From DASUPK01 sp963695675 (GTDB lineage: Bacteria > Actinomycetota > Thermoleophilia > Solirubrobacterales > 70-9), in NCBI GenBank assembly GCA_963695675.1, contig CAVOGY010000007.1, positions 434,001-498,000 of the forward strand: a DNA stretch of 64,000 nucleotides, given 5' to 3'. The notes beneath the pieces are model-generated. The model had not been told where the DNA came from and did no database searches. It saw nothing but the letters and a program-made list of their open reading frames with translations. Below, one piece after another: positions 33,017-41,640 of this stretch (positions are counted from its first letter, which is position 1; every line of letters starts with the position of its first letter). Made by a program: the position numbers and the translations under genes.

Positions 33017-34618
33017 GTGACGAGCAGCGAACGTGCAGTAAATGCTCCTGCAGTCACTGCGGAGAGTTCTCGGCTCGGGCTGTTGCTGGGGATGGCGAGC
33101 TTCGTGCTCGTGGTCGACACGTCGCTGATGAATGTGTCGATCTCGGCTGTGGTCGACGATCTCGGTACCACAGTCAGCTCAGTGCAGGCGGCAATCGCCC
33201 TCGAGGCGCTCGTTTCCGCCGCGTTCATTTTGATCGGCAGCAAGGTGGGAGATCTGATCGGGCGCAAACGCGCCTACATCCTCGGCCTGCTCGGCTACGC
33301 CGTCGGCGCACTGGCGATGACTGTCGCCCAGAGCATCACGGTGGTGATCATCTTCTGGGCGATCATCGGTGGGCTCGGCGCCTCGATGTTGCTGCCGGGC
33401 ATGCAGGCGCTGATCCACGGGAACTTCGAGGGCGACGCTCAGCGGAAGGTCTACGCGCTGGTCGGCGCCGCAGCGGCGATCGCCGCAGCCGTGGGGCCGC
33501 TGCTCGGCGGCTTCATCACAACGCTTCTCTCCTGGCGCGTCGGCTTCGCCCTTGAGTTCGTCGTCATCGCGATCGTTCTCTTCAACATCGGGCTTGTGCG
33601 CGACGTGCCGTACACGGGTGCACGAGGCGTCGATATCGTCGGCGCGGCACTCTCGGTGATCGGCATGGGCGGCGTGGTCTTGGGGGTCCTCGTCTGGCAG
33701 GAGGGAGGCGAATCCGTCGCTGCGCTGATCGCGGTCGGGCTGTTCGGACTCGGATCCCTGGGCTACTGGCTTGTGCGTCGCAAGCGGCTGGGGAAGCCGG
33801 CCCTGGTCGATCCCGATCTGTTTCGCTCGAAGGGGTTCCGACTGGGGATCACCGGACACACGCTGGCCCAGATCGCGCTGGGCGGCTGCATGATCGTGCT
33901 GCCCATTTACCTGCAGATGGTCTTCGAGTACAACGCCCTGCAGGCAGGCTTGTCGCTCGCACCGCTGTCCCTGAGCACGTTCGCCGTCGCGTTGTTGGCG
34001 GGGCGCAAGGCCGGCGCCCGTCGACCGAGCGCCATCATCAGGGTCGGCTTCGGAATCCTCGTCGTCGGGGTCCTGGTCCTCCTGCCGATCGTCCCGCGCG
34101 CCCACGACGGCTGGGCGCTCGTCGCTCCCTTGCTGATCATCGGATCCGGACTCGGCCTGCTCGTGTCGCAGCTCAACAACTACACGCTGGCCCCGATAGA
34201 GGAGGAACGGGTCAGTGAGGCGGCTGGGGTGAACTCAGCCGGCGGCTCATTCGGCCTCTCGTTCGGCCTGGCCTTTGCCGGGGCCATCATGCTGGCCGCC
34301 CTGTCGATCATCTTCACCGACATGGCGAAGGACAGCCACGTGCTGGCCCCGGCCCAGCAGCATCGGGTATCCGATGCTCTGGAGGACGACGCAGAGATAA
34401 TGAGCAACAGTCACCTCGAGGAGGTGCTCGTCGGGCAGCCCGCCGACGTCAAGGCCGAGGTCATCCACATCAACACCGACGCCCGCCCAGAGGCGCTGCA
34501 GATCGCCCTGCTCGTGCCACTGCTGGCGGGGCTGGTCGGACTTTTCAACGCCTTCCGGATGGTGCGATTGCCGGACAGGAGGCCATCGAAGTCGGCGGAG
34601 GCGGCCGCGCTTACTTGA
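33017..34618 (+). CDS. DHA2-type MFS transporter, 14 helices (copy 2, complete)
   Basis: A 533-residue transporter opening GMASFVLVVDTSLMNVSISAV, the DHA2 start, with motif A-like GSKVGDLIGRKRAY near residue 75 and ARRPSAIIRVGFGILVVGVL in the second half. A large loop near residues 430-480 (TDMAKDSHVLAPAQQ) follows. The family exports drugs or small metabolites with protons. From 33825 on it is duplicated at 16723. The minus-strand SulP gene faces it 77 bases away. Here the promoter and 5' end are intact. Confidence 0.92.
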   Translation: MTSSERAVNAPAVTAESSRLGLLLGMASFVLVVDTSLMNVSISAVVDDLGTTVSSVQAAIALEALVSAAFILIGSKVGDLIGRKRAYILGLLGYAVGALAMTVAQSITVVIIFWAIIGGLGASMLLPGMQALIHGNFEGDAQRKVYALVGAAAAIAAAVGPLLGGFITTLLSWRVGFALEFVVIAIVLFNIGLVRDVPYTGARGVDIVGAALSVIGMGGVVLGVLVWQEGGESVAALIAVGLFGLGSLGYWLVRRKRLGKPALVDPDLFRSKGFRLGITGHTLAQIALGGCMIVLPIYLQMVFEYNALQAGLSLAPLSLSTFAVALLAGRKAGARRPSAIIRVGFGILVVGVLVLLPIVPRAHDGWALVAPLLIIGSGLGLLVSQLNNYTLAPIEEERVSEAAGVNSAGGSFGLSFGLAFAGAIMLAALSIIFTDMAKDSHVLAPAQQHRVSDALEDDAEIMSNSHLEEVLVGQPADVKAEVIHINTDARPEALQIALLVPLLAGLVGLFNAFRMVRLPDRRPSKSAEAAALT

Positions 34619-34695
34619 ACGCCACGAGACCGGGCGTGGGCCTGGCCGACGACCGCCTTCTCTTACCTCGGGATGGACTTGCCCACGTGGCGCCA

Positions 34696-36450
34696 TCAGC
34701 CTCCATCGAGGGTGCGGCCTTGGGCTGACGTCCACTCGGCTCCGGTCTGCTCGCGGTAGGCGTCGAGGGCGCCCTCCAAAGTTCGGAAGAAGTGCGCTGG
34801 GTCCAGCGGGCCCACCAGCTCGTAGCGCTCGAGCTTTTCCTTTACCGGGTCCTTGAGCTCGGCGAAGACCAACGAGGTGCCGTCGGCGTTGAGCTCCTCA
34901 TCGAGCTCGGCGAGCATGTCCGCCGCCGTGGTGTCGACGTCGGTGATCGGCTCTGCCGCGACGACGATCCAGCGCGGACGCGGCTCGGCACCTGCCAGGC
35001 GTCGAACTTCGTCACGGAAAGTACGTGCGTTGGCGAAGAACAGCGGCGCGTCGAAGCGGAGAATCACCAGGCCGGGCAGTTGCTCGGCGTCGGGATAGAG
35101 ACGCCGGTCGTGGTGCCCCGACATGCCGGAGACGCGCCCGAGGGTGGTTCGGTAGGGCAACCACGCGCGCCGAAAGACGTTGAGGATCGACAGAGCGACG
35201 GCGACGGCGATGCCGGGGAGCACGCCGAGCAGCGCGACCCCGAGGAAGGCTGTTATCGATAGCAGGAACTCGATGCGGCGCTGCTGCCACAGCCGGCGAA
35301 CACCGGAGATGTCCGCCAGTGACAGGGACGCCGCGATCACCACCGCAGCAAGCGTCGGCTGCGGGAGGCTGCGCAGGAGCCCGGGCACGAGAACGAGCAT
35401 CAGGATGATGGTTGCCGCGCCGACGAGCCCGGTGAGTTGCGTCTTGGCACCGGCCTGCTCGGCGACGGCGGTGCGTGAGCCGCTGGTGCTCACGGGGAAG
35501 CCCTGGAAGAGCCCTGCGCCAACGTTCGCGGCGCCGATTCCGATCATCTCCCGGTTCCCGTCGACTTCCTGGCCCGTGCGGGAGGCAAAGGATGAGGCGG
35601 TCGAGATCGTGTCGGTCAGAGAGACGAGCGCGATGCCAAGCGCTCCTGCCACAAGAAGCGGCAGATCGGAGACCGGGTTCGGCCAGGTGAGGGAGGGAAG
35701 GCCCGCCGGAAGGGTCCCGACCAGCGACACGCCATGGTCGCCGAGGTTGAACGCCCCTGCGGCGGCGATCGCAACCACTACTGCGAGCAGGACGCCCGGT
35801 ATCCGAGGCCGCCATCTCTGGATGACGAGGATCAGCGCGAGACTGACCAATCCGATCGCCGCAGCGGCCGCAACCGCCTCGCCCGACGTGATCCCGTCCA
35901 GGAACGCACGTGTCTCGTCGATCAGCCCATTGGCGTCGGTCGAGAACCCCAGGAGCTTCGGCAGCTGCCCGATGAGGATCGTCAGGGCAAGCCCGTTCAT
36001 GTATCCGATCTGCGTCGGCCTCGAAAGGAGGTCGGCGATGAACCCCAGCTTCCCGATCCCCGCGACGATCGTGATGACGCCCACCAGCAGGGCCAGCATC
36101 GACGCCAACGCGACCGCGCGCTCGGGATCGCCGCCAGATCCGATGATGGGCAGGATCGTCGCCGCGATCATCGGACCCAGGGAGGAATCCGGGCCCAGCA
36201 CGAGGATCCGCGAAGGCCCGAACGCCGCGTAGCCGATCAGGCAGAGGACCGATGTGTACAGCCCGGTAATCGCCGGCAGGCCGGCAAGCTCGGCGTAGGC
36301 CATCCCCTGGGGTACCAACAGCGTGGTCAGCACGAGGCCGGCGACAACGTCGCGGCGCAACCACGACGCGCGATAGGACGCGAGCATTTGGGCGCCAGGG
36401 AGCGATCTGAGCAGCTTCATCGACGGTCCACCAAGGTCAATCCTGGCCAA
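34696..36450 (-). CDS. SulP/SLC26-family anion transporter with STAS domain (copy 2)
   Basis: A 584-residue near twin of the protein at 17594. Differences seen by eye include RASW for HGSW, AYAELAG for AYAQLAG, RAFLDG for RAFVDG, SITAF for SMTAF and DPAHFF for DPVHFF, spread over both membrane and STAS parts. The signature region reads LVPQGMAYAELAGLPAITG. The frame is intact. Whether the two copies differ in substrate or expression cannot be seen; upstream sequences are also alike for about 40 bases, then diverge. Confidence 0.93.
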   Translation of the reverse strand: MARIDLGGPSMKLLRSLPGAQMLASYRASWLRRDVVAGLVLTTLLVPQGMAYAELAGLPAITGLYTSVLCLIGYAAFGPSRILVLGPDSSLGPMIAATILPIIGSGGDPERAVALASMLALLVGVITIVAGIGKLGFIADLLSRPTQIGYMNGLALTILIGQLPKLLGFSTDANGLIDETRAFLDGITSGEAVAAAAAIGLVSLALILVIQRWRPRIPGVLLAVVVAIAAAGAFNLGDHGVSLVGTLPAGLPSLTWPNPVSDLPLLVAGALGIALVSLTDTISTASSFASRTGQEVDGNREMIGIGAANVGAGLFQGFPVSTSGSRTAVAEQAGAKTQLTGLVGAATIILMLVLVPGLLRSLPQPTLAAVVIAASLSLADISGVRRLWQQRRIEFLLSITAFLGVALLGVLPGIAVAVALSILNVFRRAWLPYRTTLGRVSGMSGHHDRRLYPDAEQLPGLVILRFDAPLFFANARTFRDEVRRLAGAEPRPRWIVVAAEPITDVDTTAADMLAELDEELNADGTSLVFAELKDPVKEKLERYELVGPLDPAHFFRTLEGALDAYREQTGAEWTSAQGRTLDGG

Positions 36451-36496
36451 GCCTTCGGCTGTCTCGGCTAGATCAGCACGGTTCGGTCAAGCGAGG

Positions 36497-36577
36497 CCGG
36501 CGACGGAGCTCCAGATCCGCCTCGCCGCCGCGACCCGCGAGCTGAGAAGACGAGGGCACCCGGCAGACCGGCCGTAA
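36497..36577 (+). pseudogene. 3' remnant of the phosphoesterase gene (copy 2)
   Basis: These 81 bases match 20778-20860 and code for TELQIRLAAATRELRRRG then HPADRP and the stop. Nothing else of the gene is left here. It marks the right end of the duplicated segment. Confidence 0.85.
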
Positions 36578-36579
36578 GT

Positions 36580-36596
36580 GCCCCTCCTCCAAAGCC
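36580..36596 (-). repeat. Degenerate repeat, hairpin 1 remnant
   Basis: GCCCCTCCTCCAAAGCC is a decayed form of the hairpin 1 copy found after the phosphoesterase stop at 20861. It follows the duplicated stop codon in the same way. Confidence 0.5.
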
Positions 36597-36623
36597 ATAC
36601 GCGAGAGGCCACATGTCTAAGTA

Positions 36624-36770
36624 GGGGCGACTGGATTTGAACCAGCGACCTTTCGGCCCCCAGCCGAGAGGATTGCGCTGTAGATCTGTCCGTGGGCGTC
36701 CCCAGCGTCCCCGGGATTGGACGATCTGGACACATAGGACGCAGCAGTCGGTACCAAAGCGGTACCACAC
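36624..36770 (-). other. tRNA-Pro-like 3' end plus conserved flank, candidate attachment-site scar
   Basis: Read on the minus strand, 36668-36624 gives an anticodon arm with loop CTGGGGG (anticodon GGG), a variable loop, a T arm with TTCAAAT and an acceptor end CGCCCC. The 5' half of a tRNA is absent. The same 45 bases occur at 56295-56339. Beyond them both sites share scattered blocks, including GGTACCAAAGCGGTACC (36750-36766). Integrases commonly use tRNA 3' ends, so this may be an att remnant. Confidence 0.5.
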
Positions 36771-36792
36771 GCTCCTACCGACGGACGTAGCG

Positions 36793-36935
36793 GGGCCCGA
36801 TTCGTCTCTCGCTATCACCGCATGCGTATCCGCGAGACCAGTCGGCACCCCAACTAGGGAGCCGGCGCTGCGGTCTCACGCGAACGCGAAACCGCGGTCG
36901 GCTGCCGGCAAGAGTGTTGCTTTGCATGGAAAGCA
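36793..36935. repeat. About 140-base intergenic repeat ending in hairpin 2 (copy A)
   Basis: Similar to 42918-43055: both hold CCGATTCGT, CCGC..GCGTATCCGCGA, CCAACTAGGGAGCCGGCGCT and end in TGCTTTGCATGGAAAGCA. Minus-strand frames at both sites give related peptides (GLADTHAVIARDESG here, GFADTRAVVARNESG there), so it may be a decayed coding piece. Confidence 0.7.
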
Positions 36936-37045
36936 GCATCGCCTGACCGGCCAGATCTCGCGATTGACGACCTAGTCACCGCCGATTAGGGTCGCCCTAT
37001 ACGGGCGCGAGTGACGCGCACGGGACGCGACGAAAGGACGGCTTG

Positions 37046-37309
37046 ATGGCTACCTACGTGATCACCCATGAAGTGGACGATGTCGAGCATTGGCTGAGCT
37101 CGCCGAAGCGTGAGGAGGTGTTCGGGCCCATCGGCGTCACCGTGCGGCCTTTTCGGGACCCAGAGGGATCCAACAAGGTCGCGCTGATCGCCGAGATCCC
37201 CGACATGAATGCATTCCAGGAGTTCATGCAGAGCGACGCCGCCGCGGACGCCGAGAAGAACGACGGCGTCAAGTCGGAGACGATCCTCGTTCTGAGCGAA
37301 GGCGCCTAG
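37046..37309 (+). CDS. Small dimeric alpha-beta barrel-type protein (cassette gene, copy 1)
   Basis: 87 residues from ATG 37046 behind GAAAGGACGG: ATYVITHEVDDVEHWLSSPK, then EEVFGPIGVTVRPFRDPEGS, NKVALIAEIPDMNAFQEFM and SETILVLSEGA. The strand-helix pattern and D.M.AFQEFMQS helix resemble ABM/DUF-type ferredoxin-like dimers. No enzyme signature is visible. It is identical to the gene at 48759. The operon neighbours differ between the two sites, so the cassette carries its own ribosome site and perhaps promoter. Confidence 0.8.
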   Translation: MATYVITHEVDDVEHWLSSPKREEVFGPIGVTVRPFRDPEGSNKVALIAEIPDMNAFQEFMQSDAAADAEKNDGVKSETILVLSEGA

Positions 37310-37473
37310 CGGACAGAGACGCACGCCGCTGCGCCTCAAGAATAGGCGCGAGGACGCGACGCTGGCGGGTCGCGCTGGAGCCGTTCCCCTCGCCGCCGTG
37401 CCGCTGCGAGCGGCCGCTCTCGTTCCGCGACGAGCAGGCCGCTGACTCACTGTGCCTTCGGTGTACCGAGCTA

Positions 37474-37491
37474 CCGCTTTGCATGGAAAGC
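37474..37491 (+). repeat. Dispersed repeat, hairpin 2 only, right end of cassette copy 1
   Basis: CCGCTTTGCATGGAAAGC. The right arm has lost the pairing CGG (it continues CACCGACG), unlike the same place in copy 2, where CGGCGGT follows. Confidence 0.85.
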
Positions 37492-37581
37492 ACCGACGAC
37501 AGACCAGCTCGCCAAGCGTGTCGAGGGGCGACCCCGAGTAGGTTGAGTCGACAAGGTCGTTTTTGACGGAAGGAAAGCGCT

Positions 37582-37920
37582 ATGACCGAGATCGTGTTTG
37601 CCATTCCCGTCGTGCGTGGGAAGGAGGATGTTCGTCGGCAAGTGAGGACAGAGCTGGCGGGCGCTCGCCGGGATCAATACGAGGCCGCGCTGAGAGACGT
37701 CGGAATCACGCGCGTAGCCGTCTGGCATCAGGAGAGGCCAGGGGGCGACACCCTCGCCATCGTTTACGTCGAGGCATCCGATCCTGATGCCTACCAGCGC
37801 TTTACCTCGTCTGATGCGGACATCAGTCGGTGGTTCGTGGAGCGGATGCAGGAAGCATATGGACGTGATGTCACGCTGCCGCCTCTTCCGGTCGAGCTGG
37901 TTCACGACGTCCGCGTCTAA
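37582..37920 (+). CDS. Small dimeric alpha-beta barrel-type protein
   Basis: 112 residues from ATG 37582 behind GGAAGGAAAG. It reads TEIVFAIPVVRGKEDVRRQ, YEAALRDVGITRVAVWHQE and GDTLAIVYVEASDPDAYQRF, a beta-alpha-beta layout with a W-H in the third strand typical of the DUF6176/ABM-like group. The end DVTLPPLPVELVHDVRV is a short tail. Function unknown; a heme- or small-molecule-binding role is only a guess. It is a one-gene interval between repeat copies at 37474 and 38009. Confidence 0.75.
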   Translation: MTEIVFAIPVVRGKEDVRRQVRTELAGARRDQYEAALRDVGITRVAVWHQERPGGDTLAIVYVEASDPDAYQRFTSSDADISRWFVERMQEAYGRDVTLPPLPVELVHDVRV

Positions 37921-38008
37921 CGGCCGAGCGTGTCCGGCCGTTGATCGTCGCTTCCCACCCGTGGCCCGATCAGCGCACGGAACCGCCACATCCCGCGCAA
38001 GGCGAATC

Positions 38009-38053
38009 GCCGCTTTGGACGAAAAGCGGCTATTTCGCTTTGCATGGAAAGGA
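38009..38053 (+). repeat. Dispersed repeat, both hairpins
   Basis: GCCGCTTTGGACGAAAAGCG with perfect arms, linker CTATTT, then CGCTTTGCATGGAAAGG. The second hairpin has one arm mismatch. Confidence 0.9.
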
Positions 38054-38263
38054 GCTTCCTTCCGAACCGGCGCTCGCTTTTCCCGCAGAGCGAGGCGCTG
38101 GTTGGCACCCTGGGCGGGGCGAGCGCGGTGGGCCGCCGCCAGATCGAATAGGCGGCCCGATTGATCCCTCACTCCGACCCCTCGGCCTGTTCGCGACCGC
38201 TGGAAATGCCCGACTAGGCTGATGCAGAGACTGGGTGTCCGTATACCCTCCTCGGATCTTCAG

Positions 38264-38635
38264 ATGCCAGATTTGCTCTCGACCGTGAAGCTTCGTCTAC
38301 TCGCTGCAGCGGGTCTCGCGGCACTCTGTGTTGTTGCCGCCATGCCCGCCACGTCATCAGCGGCAGTGCGATCCTGCTCGCCCGTTGTCAACCCGTACCC
38401 AGGGACCCGGTATGAGGGCATCAACCTCAGCCACATTCGGGCGGAGGGAATCGGATGTGACAAGGCTCGCAAGGTGGCGAAAGGTGCTCACAAAAATGCA
38501 CTCGGTATCACTCCCCCGCCCGACGGAATTCGCCGCTTTCAATGGAACGGCTGGAAGGTAGTCGGGGACTTGCGTCCGTCGAGCGACAAGTATGTAGCGA
38601 CCCGTGGGGGTAAGCGGGTCAGCTGGCGGTTCTAG
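38264..38635 (+). CDS. Secreted hypothetical protein
   Basis: 123 residues from ATG 38264. A signal peptide is clear: KLRLLAAAGLAALCVVAAMP followed by ATSSAA and probable cleavage before VRSC. The mature part (about 90 residues) has two Cys (SCSPVV and GIGCDKARK), and reads INLSHIRAEGIGCDKARKVA and VATRGGKRVSWRF. The pattern, with a basic C-terminus, is common among small exported actinobacterial proteins. No catalytic motif. Function unknown. Confidence 0.75.
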   Translation: MPDLLSTVKLRLLAAAGLAALCVVAAMPATSSAAVRSCSPVVNPYPGTRYEGINLSHIRAEGIGCDKARKVAKGAHKNALGITPPPDGIRRFQWNGWKVVGDLRPSSDKYVATRGGKRVSWRF

Positions 38636-38780
38636 CCCATATAGCCACTGTTCACCCGGCGAGTTCAAGGCGGTTCACCCCTGCGGGTCGGGGAACCCAA
38701 CTGCGCATCTCCCACGTCCTCGCCACGGTCGGCCAGGGCTTCTCCGCCGGCCGTGCCTCGCGGCCAATCCAGTCCATTTT

Positions 38781-39347
38781 GTGGTCAGCGGCGAGACACC
38801 AGACACCAACGATTCGCCCTCGAAGATCGTTGACTTCTACCTCGACAACGACAACTCGCAGCAGCTGTCCTCGGCTGTGCTCGCTCTGGGTTGCGTGGCG
38901 CTGATCTTCTTTCTTGGGATGCTGCGCCGGGCCTTGCGCGCGGCGCCGGGCGATGAGGGCGGGCTCTCGACGGTGGCTCTTCTCGGCGGCCTTGTGATCG
39001 CTGTCGGGGCGTCTATTTTCGCCGGGATCGGCTTCACGCTTGGCGATGCGGCGGACGAGCTTCCGCCCGGGGCCATCCTCACCCTTAACGCTCTCAACAG
39101 CGACATGTTCTTCACCGTTGCGGTGGGGACGGCTGTGTTCAACTTGGCGCTCGCACTTGCGGTCCTGCGCCACGGAGGCCTTCCGCGACCGCTCGGGTGG
39201 GTGGCGCTGGTGTTCGGGATCGCCGGCTTGACGCCGCTCGGGTTCTTCGCCTTCCTGGCTACGGGAATCGTGATCGTGTGGGCGAGCGTCGTGCTCGCCA
39301 GGGACGCCGGCACGGCATCAGGATCGCCCTCCACTGCCAACCCCTGA
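38781..39347 (+). CDS. DUF4386-like membrane protein, N-terminus probably lost
   Basis: From GTG 38781 it reads VVSGETPDTNDSPSKIVDFY and then four or five helices (LALGCVALIFFLGMLRRAL, ALLGGLVIAVGASIFAG, MFFTVAVGTAVFNLALALAV, WVALVFGIAGLTPLGFFAFL). Homologues have one more helix in front of G-E-T-P-D; here the sequence upstream of 38781 is open but not hydrophobic, so the first helix seems replaced or lost. No ribosome site precedes the GTG. It may be a decaying gene. Confidence 0.6.
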   Translation: MVSGETPDTNDSPSKIVDFYLDNDNSQQLSSAVLALGCVALIFFLGMLRRALRAAPGDEGGLSTVALLGGLVIAVGASIFAGIGFTLGDAADELPPGAILTLNALNSDMFFTVAVGTAVFNLALALAVLRHGGLPRPLGWVALVFGIAGLTPLGFFAFLATGIVIVWASVVLARDAGTASGSPSTANP

Positions 39348-39475
39348 GTCTGAGCGAGCGAACTGGGATACGCGCCCGGGCCGGCGACTTCCGGCTCGGG
39401 CGCCGTCCGAGCGAGGCTCGCTGGGACGATCAAACAGATTGCGAGTCGAGAAGTCGAGCTGAGCTAGGGCCCACA

Positions 39476-39543
39476 AAGCCGCCGGGCTGCGGGAGTAGGC
39501 GCTTCGGACGAGAACGGCGCTCTTGCATAGAAAGAGGCGGTTT
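39476..39543 (+). repeat. Dispersed repeat with SnoaL-tail block, degenerate hairpins
   Basis: GCCGCCGGGCTGCGGGAGTA leads into GCGCTTCGGACGAGAACGGC and CTCTTGCATAGAAAGAG. Arms have changed but still pair in part (CGCTTC/GAACGG, CTCTT/AAGAG). The hairpin 2 arms CTCTT and AAGAG are fully paired though both differ from the common form. Confidence 0.8.
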
Positions 39544-39598
39544 GAGCAGGCGCTCCCGCTTCTCGCGCCAGGCGAAAGCGAGGGTCTAAGCCTCTACG

Positions 39599-40915
39599 TC
39601 AGGCGCGCGCCACTGGGAGGCGTTCGATCTCGTAGTGGAGCGTCAGGAATCGCTGACCGGCGAGGTAGAAGCTGTGGTCGGTCCTCAGCTCGCCGTCGGC
39701 GAGGTAGACGAAGATTTGTTCCTGGAAATAGAGCAGCTTGAGGACTGTCAGGGCGTCTCGCTCGCTGTCGACGGAGCTCAGGTAGTGGCCCGGGAATGCG
39801 AGCTCGGTTCGCGACGTCAGTAGAAAGTCGTGCTGCCCCGCGTTGCGGGGGAGGAGCGTGGCGGTGAAGTTGGCGCTGGGTATCGGGAAGCCGACGCTCA
39901 CATAGCCGCGGTCCTCGTGCCTGAAGCTCGTGTAGATCCCGACGTAGATCGGCTTGCCCGAGTCCGCAAACGTCCGGATCCAGCCCCGGATGTCGATCTC
40001 CTCGTCGCCGTCCAGGGCGATCGTGTCGATCGTGCTCACCATTCCCCGCTGGGCCTCTTCGATGTTGGAGGGGATCGCGGCCTGGCCGAGCGGCTGCGCA
40101 ACCAGTCGCTTGAAGATCTCGTATCCGGGCTTCATCCAGCGCCGCCACTCGGGGATGATCGAGAGCCGGAAACGGCTGGTGTGCTCGTAGAACTCACGGA
40201 TCAGCGGATGCACCCGCCCGGCTTCGAAGGTCGGCCCATTCAAGCTCTCGAGCGAGGCGAGGATCCCGACGTCGGGCGGGTTGCGGCGAAAGGTGCCACC
40301 CCGGACCTTGGCCAGCTGCTCAACGTAGTCGGCACCGACGTACATCGAGCGCGCCTCGAACGGTACGACGTAGCGCAGCTCCGCCGCCGGCACCTCCTCC
40401 GCCATCACTCGGATCAGAGGGCGCCCGCGATAGGCAATCGCCGCGATCGCGCGATAGGCGATCGTGACCACCGCTGCGATCAGCGCCGGTTCGAGACCGC
40501 TGTCGAGAGCCTGGAACAGAGCGCCGAGGACGGTGCCCACGAGGAGCCCGAGGGCCGCCTTTCCCGGGCGCAGGCCGAGCAGACCGATGAGCGCACCGCT
40601 GATGATCCCGGTGAGCAAGGGCTCCTCCGAGCCGTAGATCAGCCCCAGCACCCAGCCGAACAGCGCCATCAGCAGGGCGCTGCTGAGGATGCGGAGCCAG
40701 AGTGGCTTCAGCTCGGCGGGGCCCCTCCCGATGCTGGTGATCACTTCGGCGGGCGCGTACAGCGCGGCACCGATCAGGGCGCCGGCGCCGGCCCCGACCC
40801 CGTCGATCGCATCGCCGAGCACCGCTCCGGACGTAGCGCCGAGGGTCACTCCCCAGACCAGCGCGTCGAGAACCCGGCCGGAGCGGCTTCGTCTGCGTCC
40901 GTCCGGATCCGCCAT
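39599..40915 (-). CDS. Hypothetical membrane protein with large soluble C-terminal domain
   Basis: 438 residues from ATG 40915. The first about 170 contain Gly/Ala-rich hydrophobic segments (ALVWGVTLGATSGAVLG, ILSSALLMALFGWVLGLIYG, GIISGALIGLLGL, ALGLLVGTVLGALFQAL). The remaining about 260 residues look soluble (AEEVPAAELRYVVPFEARSM, VGILASLESLNGP, EIDIRGWIRTFADSGKPIYV, VSVGFPIPSANFTATLLPRN). No family recognised. It is on the strand opposite to its neighbours, as a single gene in a repeat-bounded interval. Confidence 0.7.
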   Translation of the reverse strand: MADPDGRRRSRSGRVLDALVWGVTLGATSGAVLGDAIDGVGAGAGALIGAALYAPAEVITSIGRGPAELKPLWLRILSSALLMALFGWVLGLIYGSEEPLLTGIISGALIGLLGLRPGKAALGLLVGTVLGALFQALDSGLEPALIAAVVTIAYRAIAAIAYRGRPLIRVMAEEVPAAELRYVVPFEARSMYVGADYVEQLAKVRGGTFRRNPPDVGILASLESLNGPTFEAGRVHPLIREFYEHTSRFRLSIIPEWRRWMKPGYEIFKRLVAQPLGQAAIPSNIEEAQRGMVSTIDTIALDGDEEIDIRGWIRTFADSGKPIYVGIYTSFRHEDRGYVSVGFPIPSANFTATLLPRNAGQHDFLLTSRTELAFPGHYLSSVDSERDALTVLKLLYFQEQIFVYLADGELRTDHSFYLAGQRFLTLHYEIERLPVARA

Positions 40916-40955
40916 ATCGGAAGTATCGACGCGTCGCGAGAACTCGCTCCCGATA

Positions 40956-41003
40956 GCCGCTTTGGACGAGAAGCGGCGATCCGCTTTGCATGGAAAGCAG
41001 CAC
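40956..41003 (+). repeat. Dispersed repeat, both hairpins
   Basis: GCCGCTTTGGACGAGAAGCG, linker CGAT, then CCGCTTTGCATGGAAAGC and AGCAC. It lies between the minus-strand membrane gene and a SnoaL-like gene. Confidence 0.9.
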
Positions 41004-41130
41004 TTTGAGGTCGGCTCCAGCTTCTCGTGCGAGCAAGCAGTCTCGGCTTGAGCCCGGCGCTGAGTACGGACGGGTGTTAGGGTCACTGCGAAGGGGGCAG
41101 CAGCATCGACAGGGGGCATAGGAGGAAGCC

Positions 41131-41523
41131 ATGGCAGATGAGAACGTGGCGATCATGCAGCGCGCCTACGACGCCTTCAACGCGGCCGACATCGACACCC
41201 TGACGGAGCTCTTCGACGAGGACGTTGTCTGGCACTTGCCGGGGAGGAGTTCGATGGCAGACGACTACCAGGGCCGCGACGCGACTCTCGCCTACTTCGG
41301 CCAGATCGGGGAGAGGACGGGGGGCACCTTCCAGGCCGAGCTACAGCAATTGTTCGCCGGCGATGACGGCCGGGTGATCGGCCTCCAGCGCAGCACCGCG
41401 GAGCGAGACGGGAAGCGCCTGGATGTCAGCAATTGCATCGTCTTCGAGCTCAGGGACGGCAAGGTCGTCGACGGCCGGGAACACTTCAACGACCTCTACG
41501 CCTGGGACGAGTTCTGGTCGTAG
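41131..41523 (+). CDS. SnoaL/NTF2-like protein
   Basis: 130 residues: ADENVAIMQRAYDAFNAADI and LTELFDEDVVWHLPGRS open the fold, DATLAYFGQIGERTGGTF follows, and VFELRDGKVVDGREHFNDLY closes it. These are the standard cone-fold marks. AGGAGGAAG precedes ATG 41131. The family includes cyclases, isomerases and binding proteins; no catalytic set can be identified. It differs from the repeat-linked SnoaL genes at 52916 and 53960 in that it lacks the EAAGLSE end and the start block. Confidence 0.88.
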   Translation: MADENVAIMQRAYDAFNAADIDTLTELFDEDVVWHLPGRSSMADDYQGRDATLAYFGQIGERTGGTFQAELQQLFAGDDGRVIGLQRSTAERDGKRLDVSNCIVFELRDGKVVDGREHFNDLYAWDEFWS

Positions 41524-41561
41524 GCCGTAGGCGGCCAAGCAAGCGGAGAGGTCCGGAAATA

Positions 41562-41640
41562 GCCGCTTTGGACGAAGAAGCGGCTATCCGCTTTGCATGG
41601 AAAGCAGCACTCCATCGAGAGATACTGCGTGGGCGATGTC
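41562..41640 (+). repeat. Dispersed repeat, both hairpins plus SnoaL-head block
   Basis: GCCGCTTTGGACGAAGAAGC, CCGCTTTGCATGGAAAGC, then GATACTGCGTGGGCGATG. After the ATG the sequence TCGCGGAGCTGGAC equals the SnoaL start with ten bases deleted (compare TCGCAGGAGAACGTGGAG at 52919), so a SnoaL 5' end once followed here. The gene now downstream is a haem-binding protein. Confidence 0.9.

Larger units (their letters stand above)
33825..36598. repeat. Segmental duplication, copy 2 (MFS tail, SulP, phosphoesterase remnant)
   Basis: Matches 16723-19391 at offset 17,102, then jumps at 36494 to sequence equivalent to 20778-20881. So about 1.4 kb holding most of the phosphoesterase gene is deleted here, with a short GGCC-type overlap at the join. 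Confidence 0.92.
36918..37491 (+). mobile_element. 574-bp repeat-bounded gene cassette, copy 1
   Basis: Starts with TGCTTTGCATGGAAAGCA (hairpin 2) and ends with CCGCTTTGCATGGAAAGC (hairpin 2, 37474-37491). The whole unit recurs at 48631-49204 with no difference that I can see; flanks differ on both sides from the first base beyond. It holds one small gene and about 180 bases of trailing non-coding sequence, and no transposase. Confidence 0.8.

Noticed and set aside
36624..36668. Complete tRNA-Pro gene
   Set aside because: Only anticodon arm, variable loop, T arm and acceptor 3' strand are present; no matching 5' acceptor strand or D arm is found on either side at 36669-36700 or at the 56295 copy.
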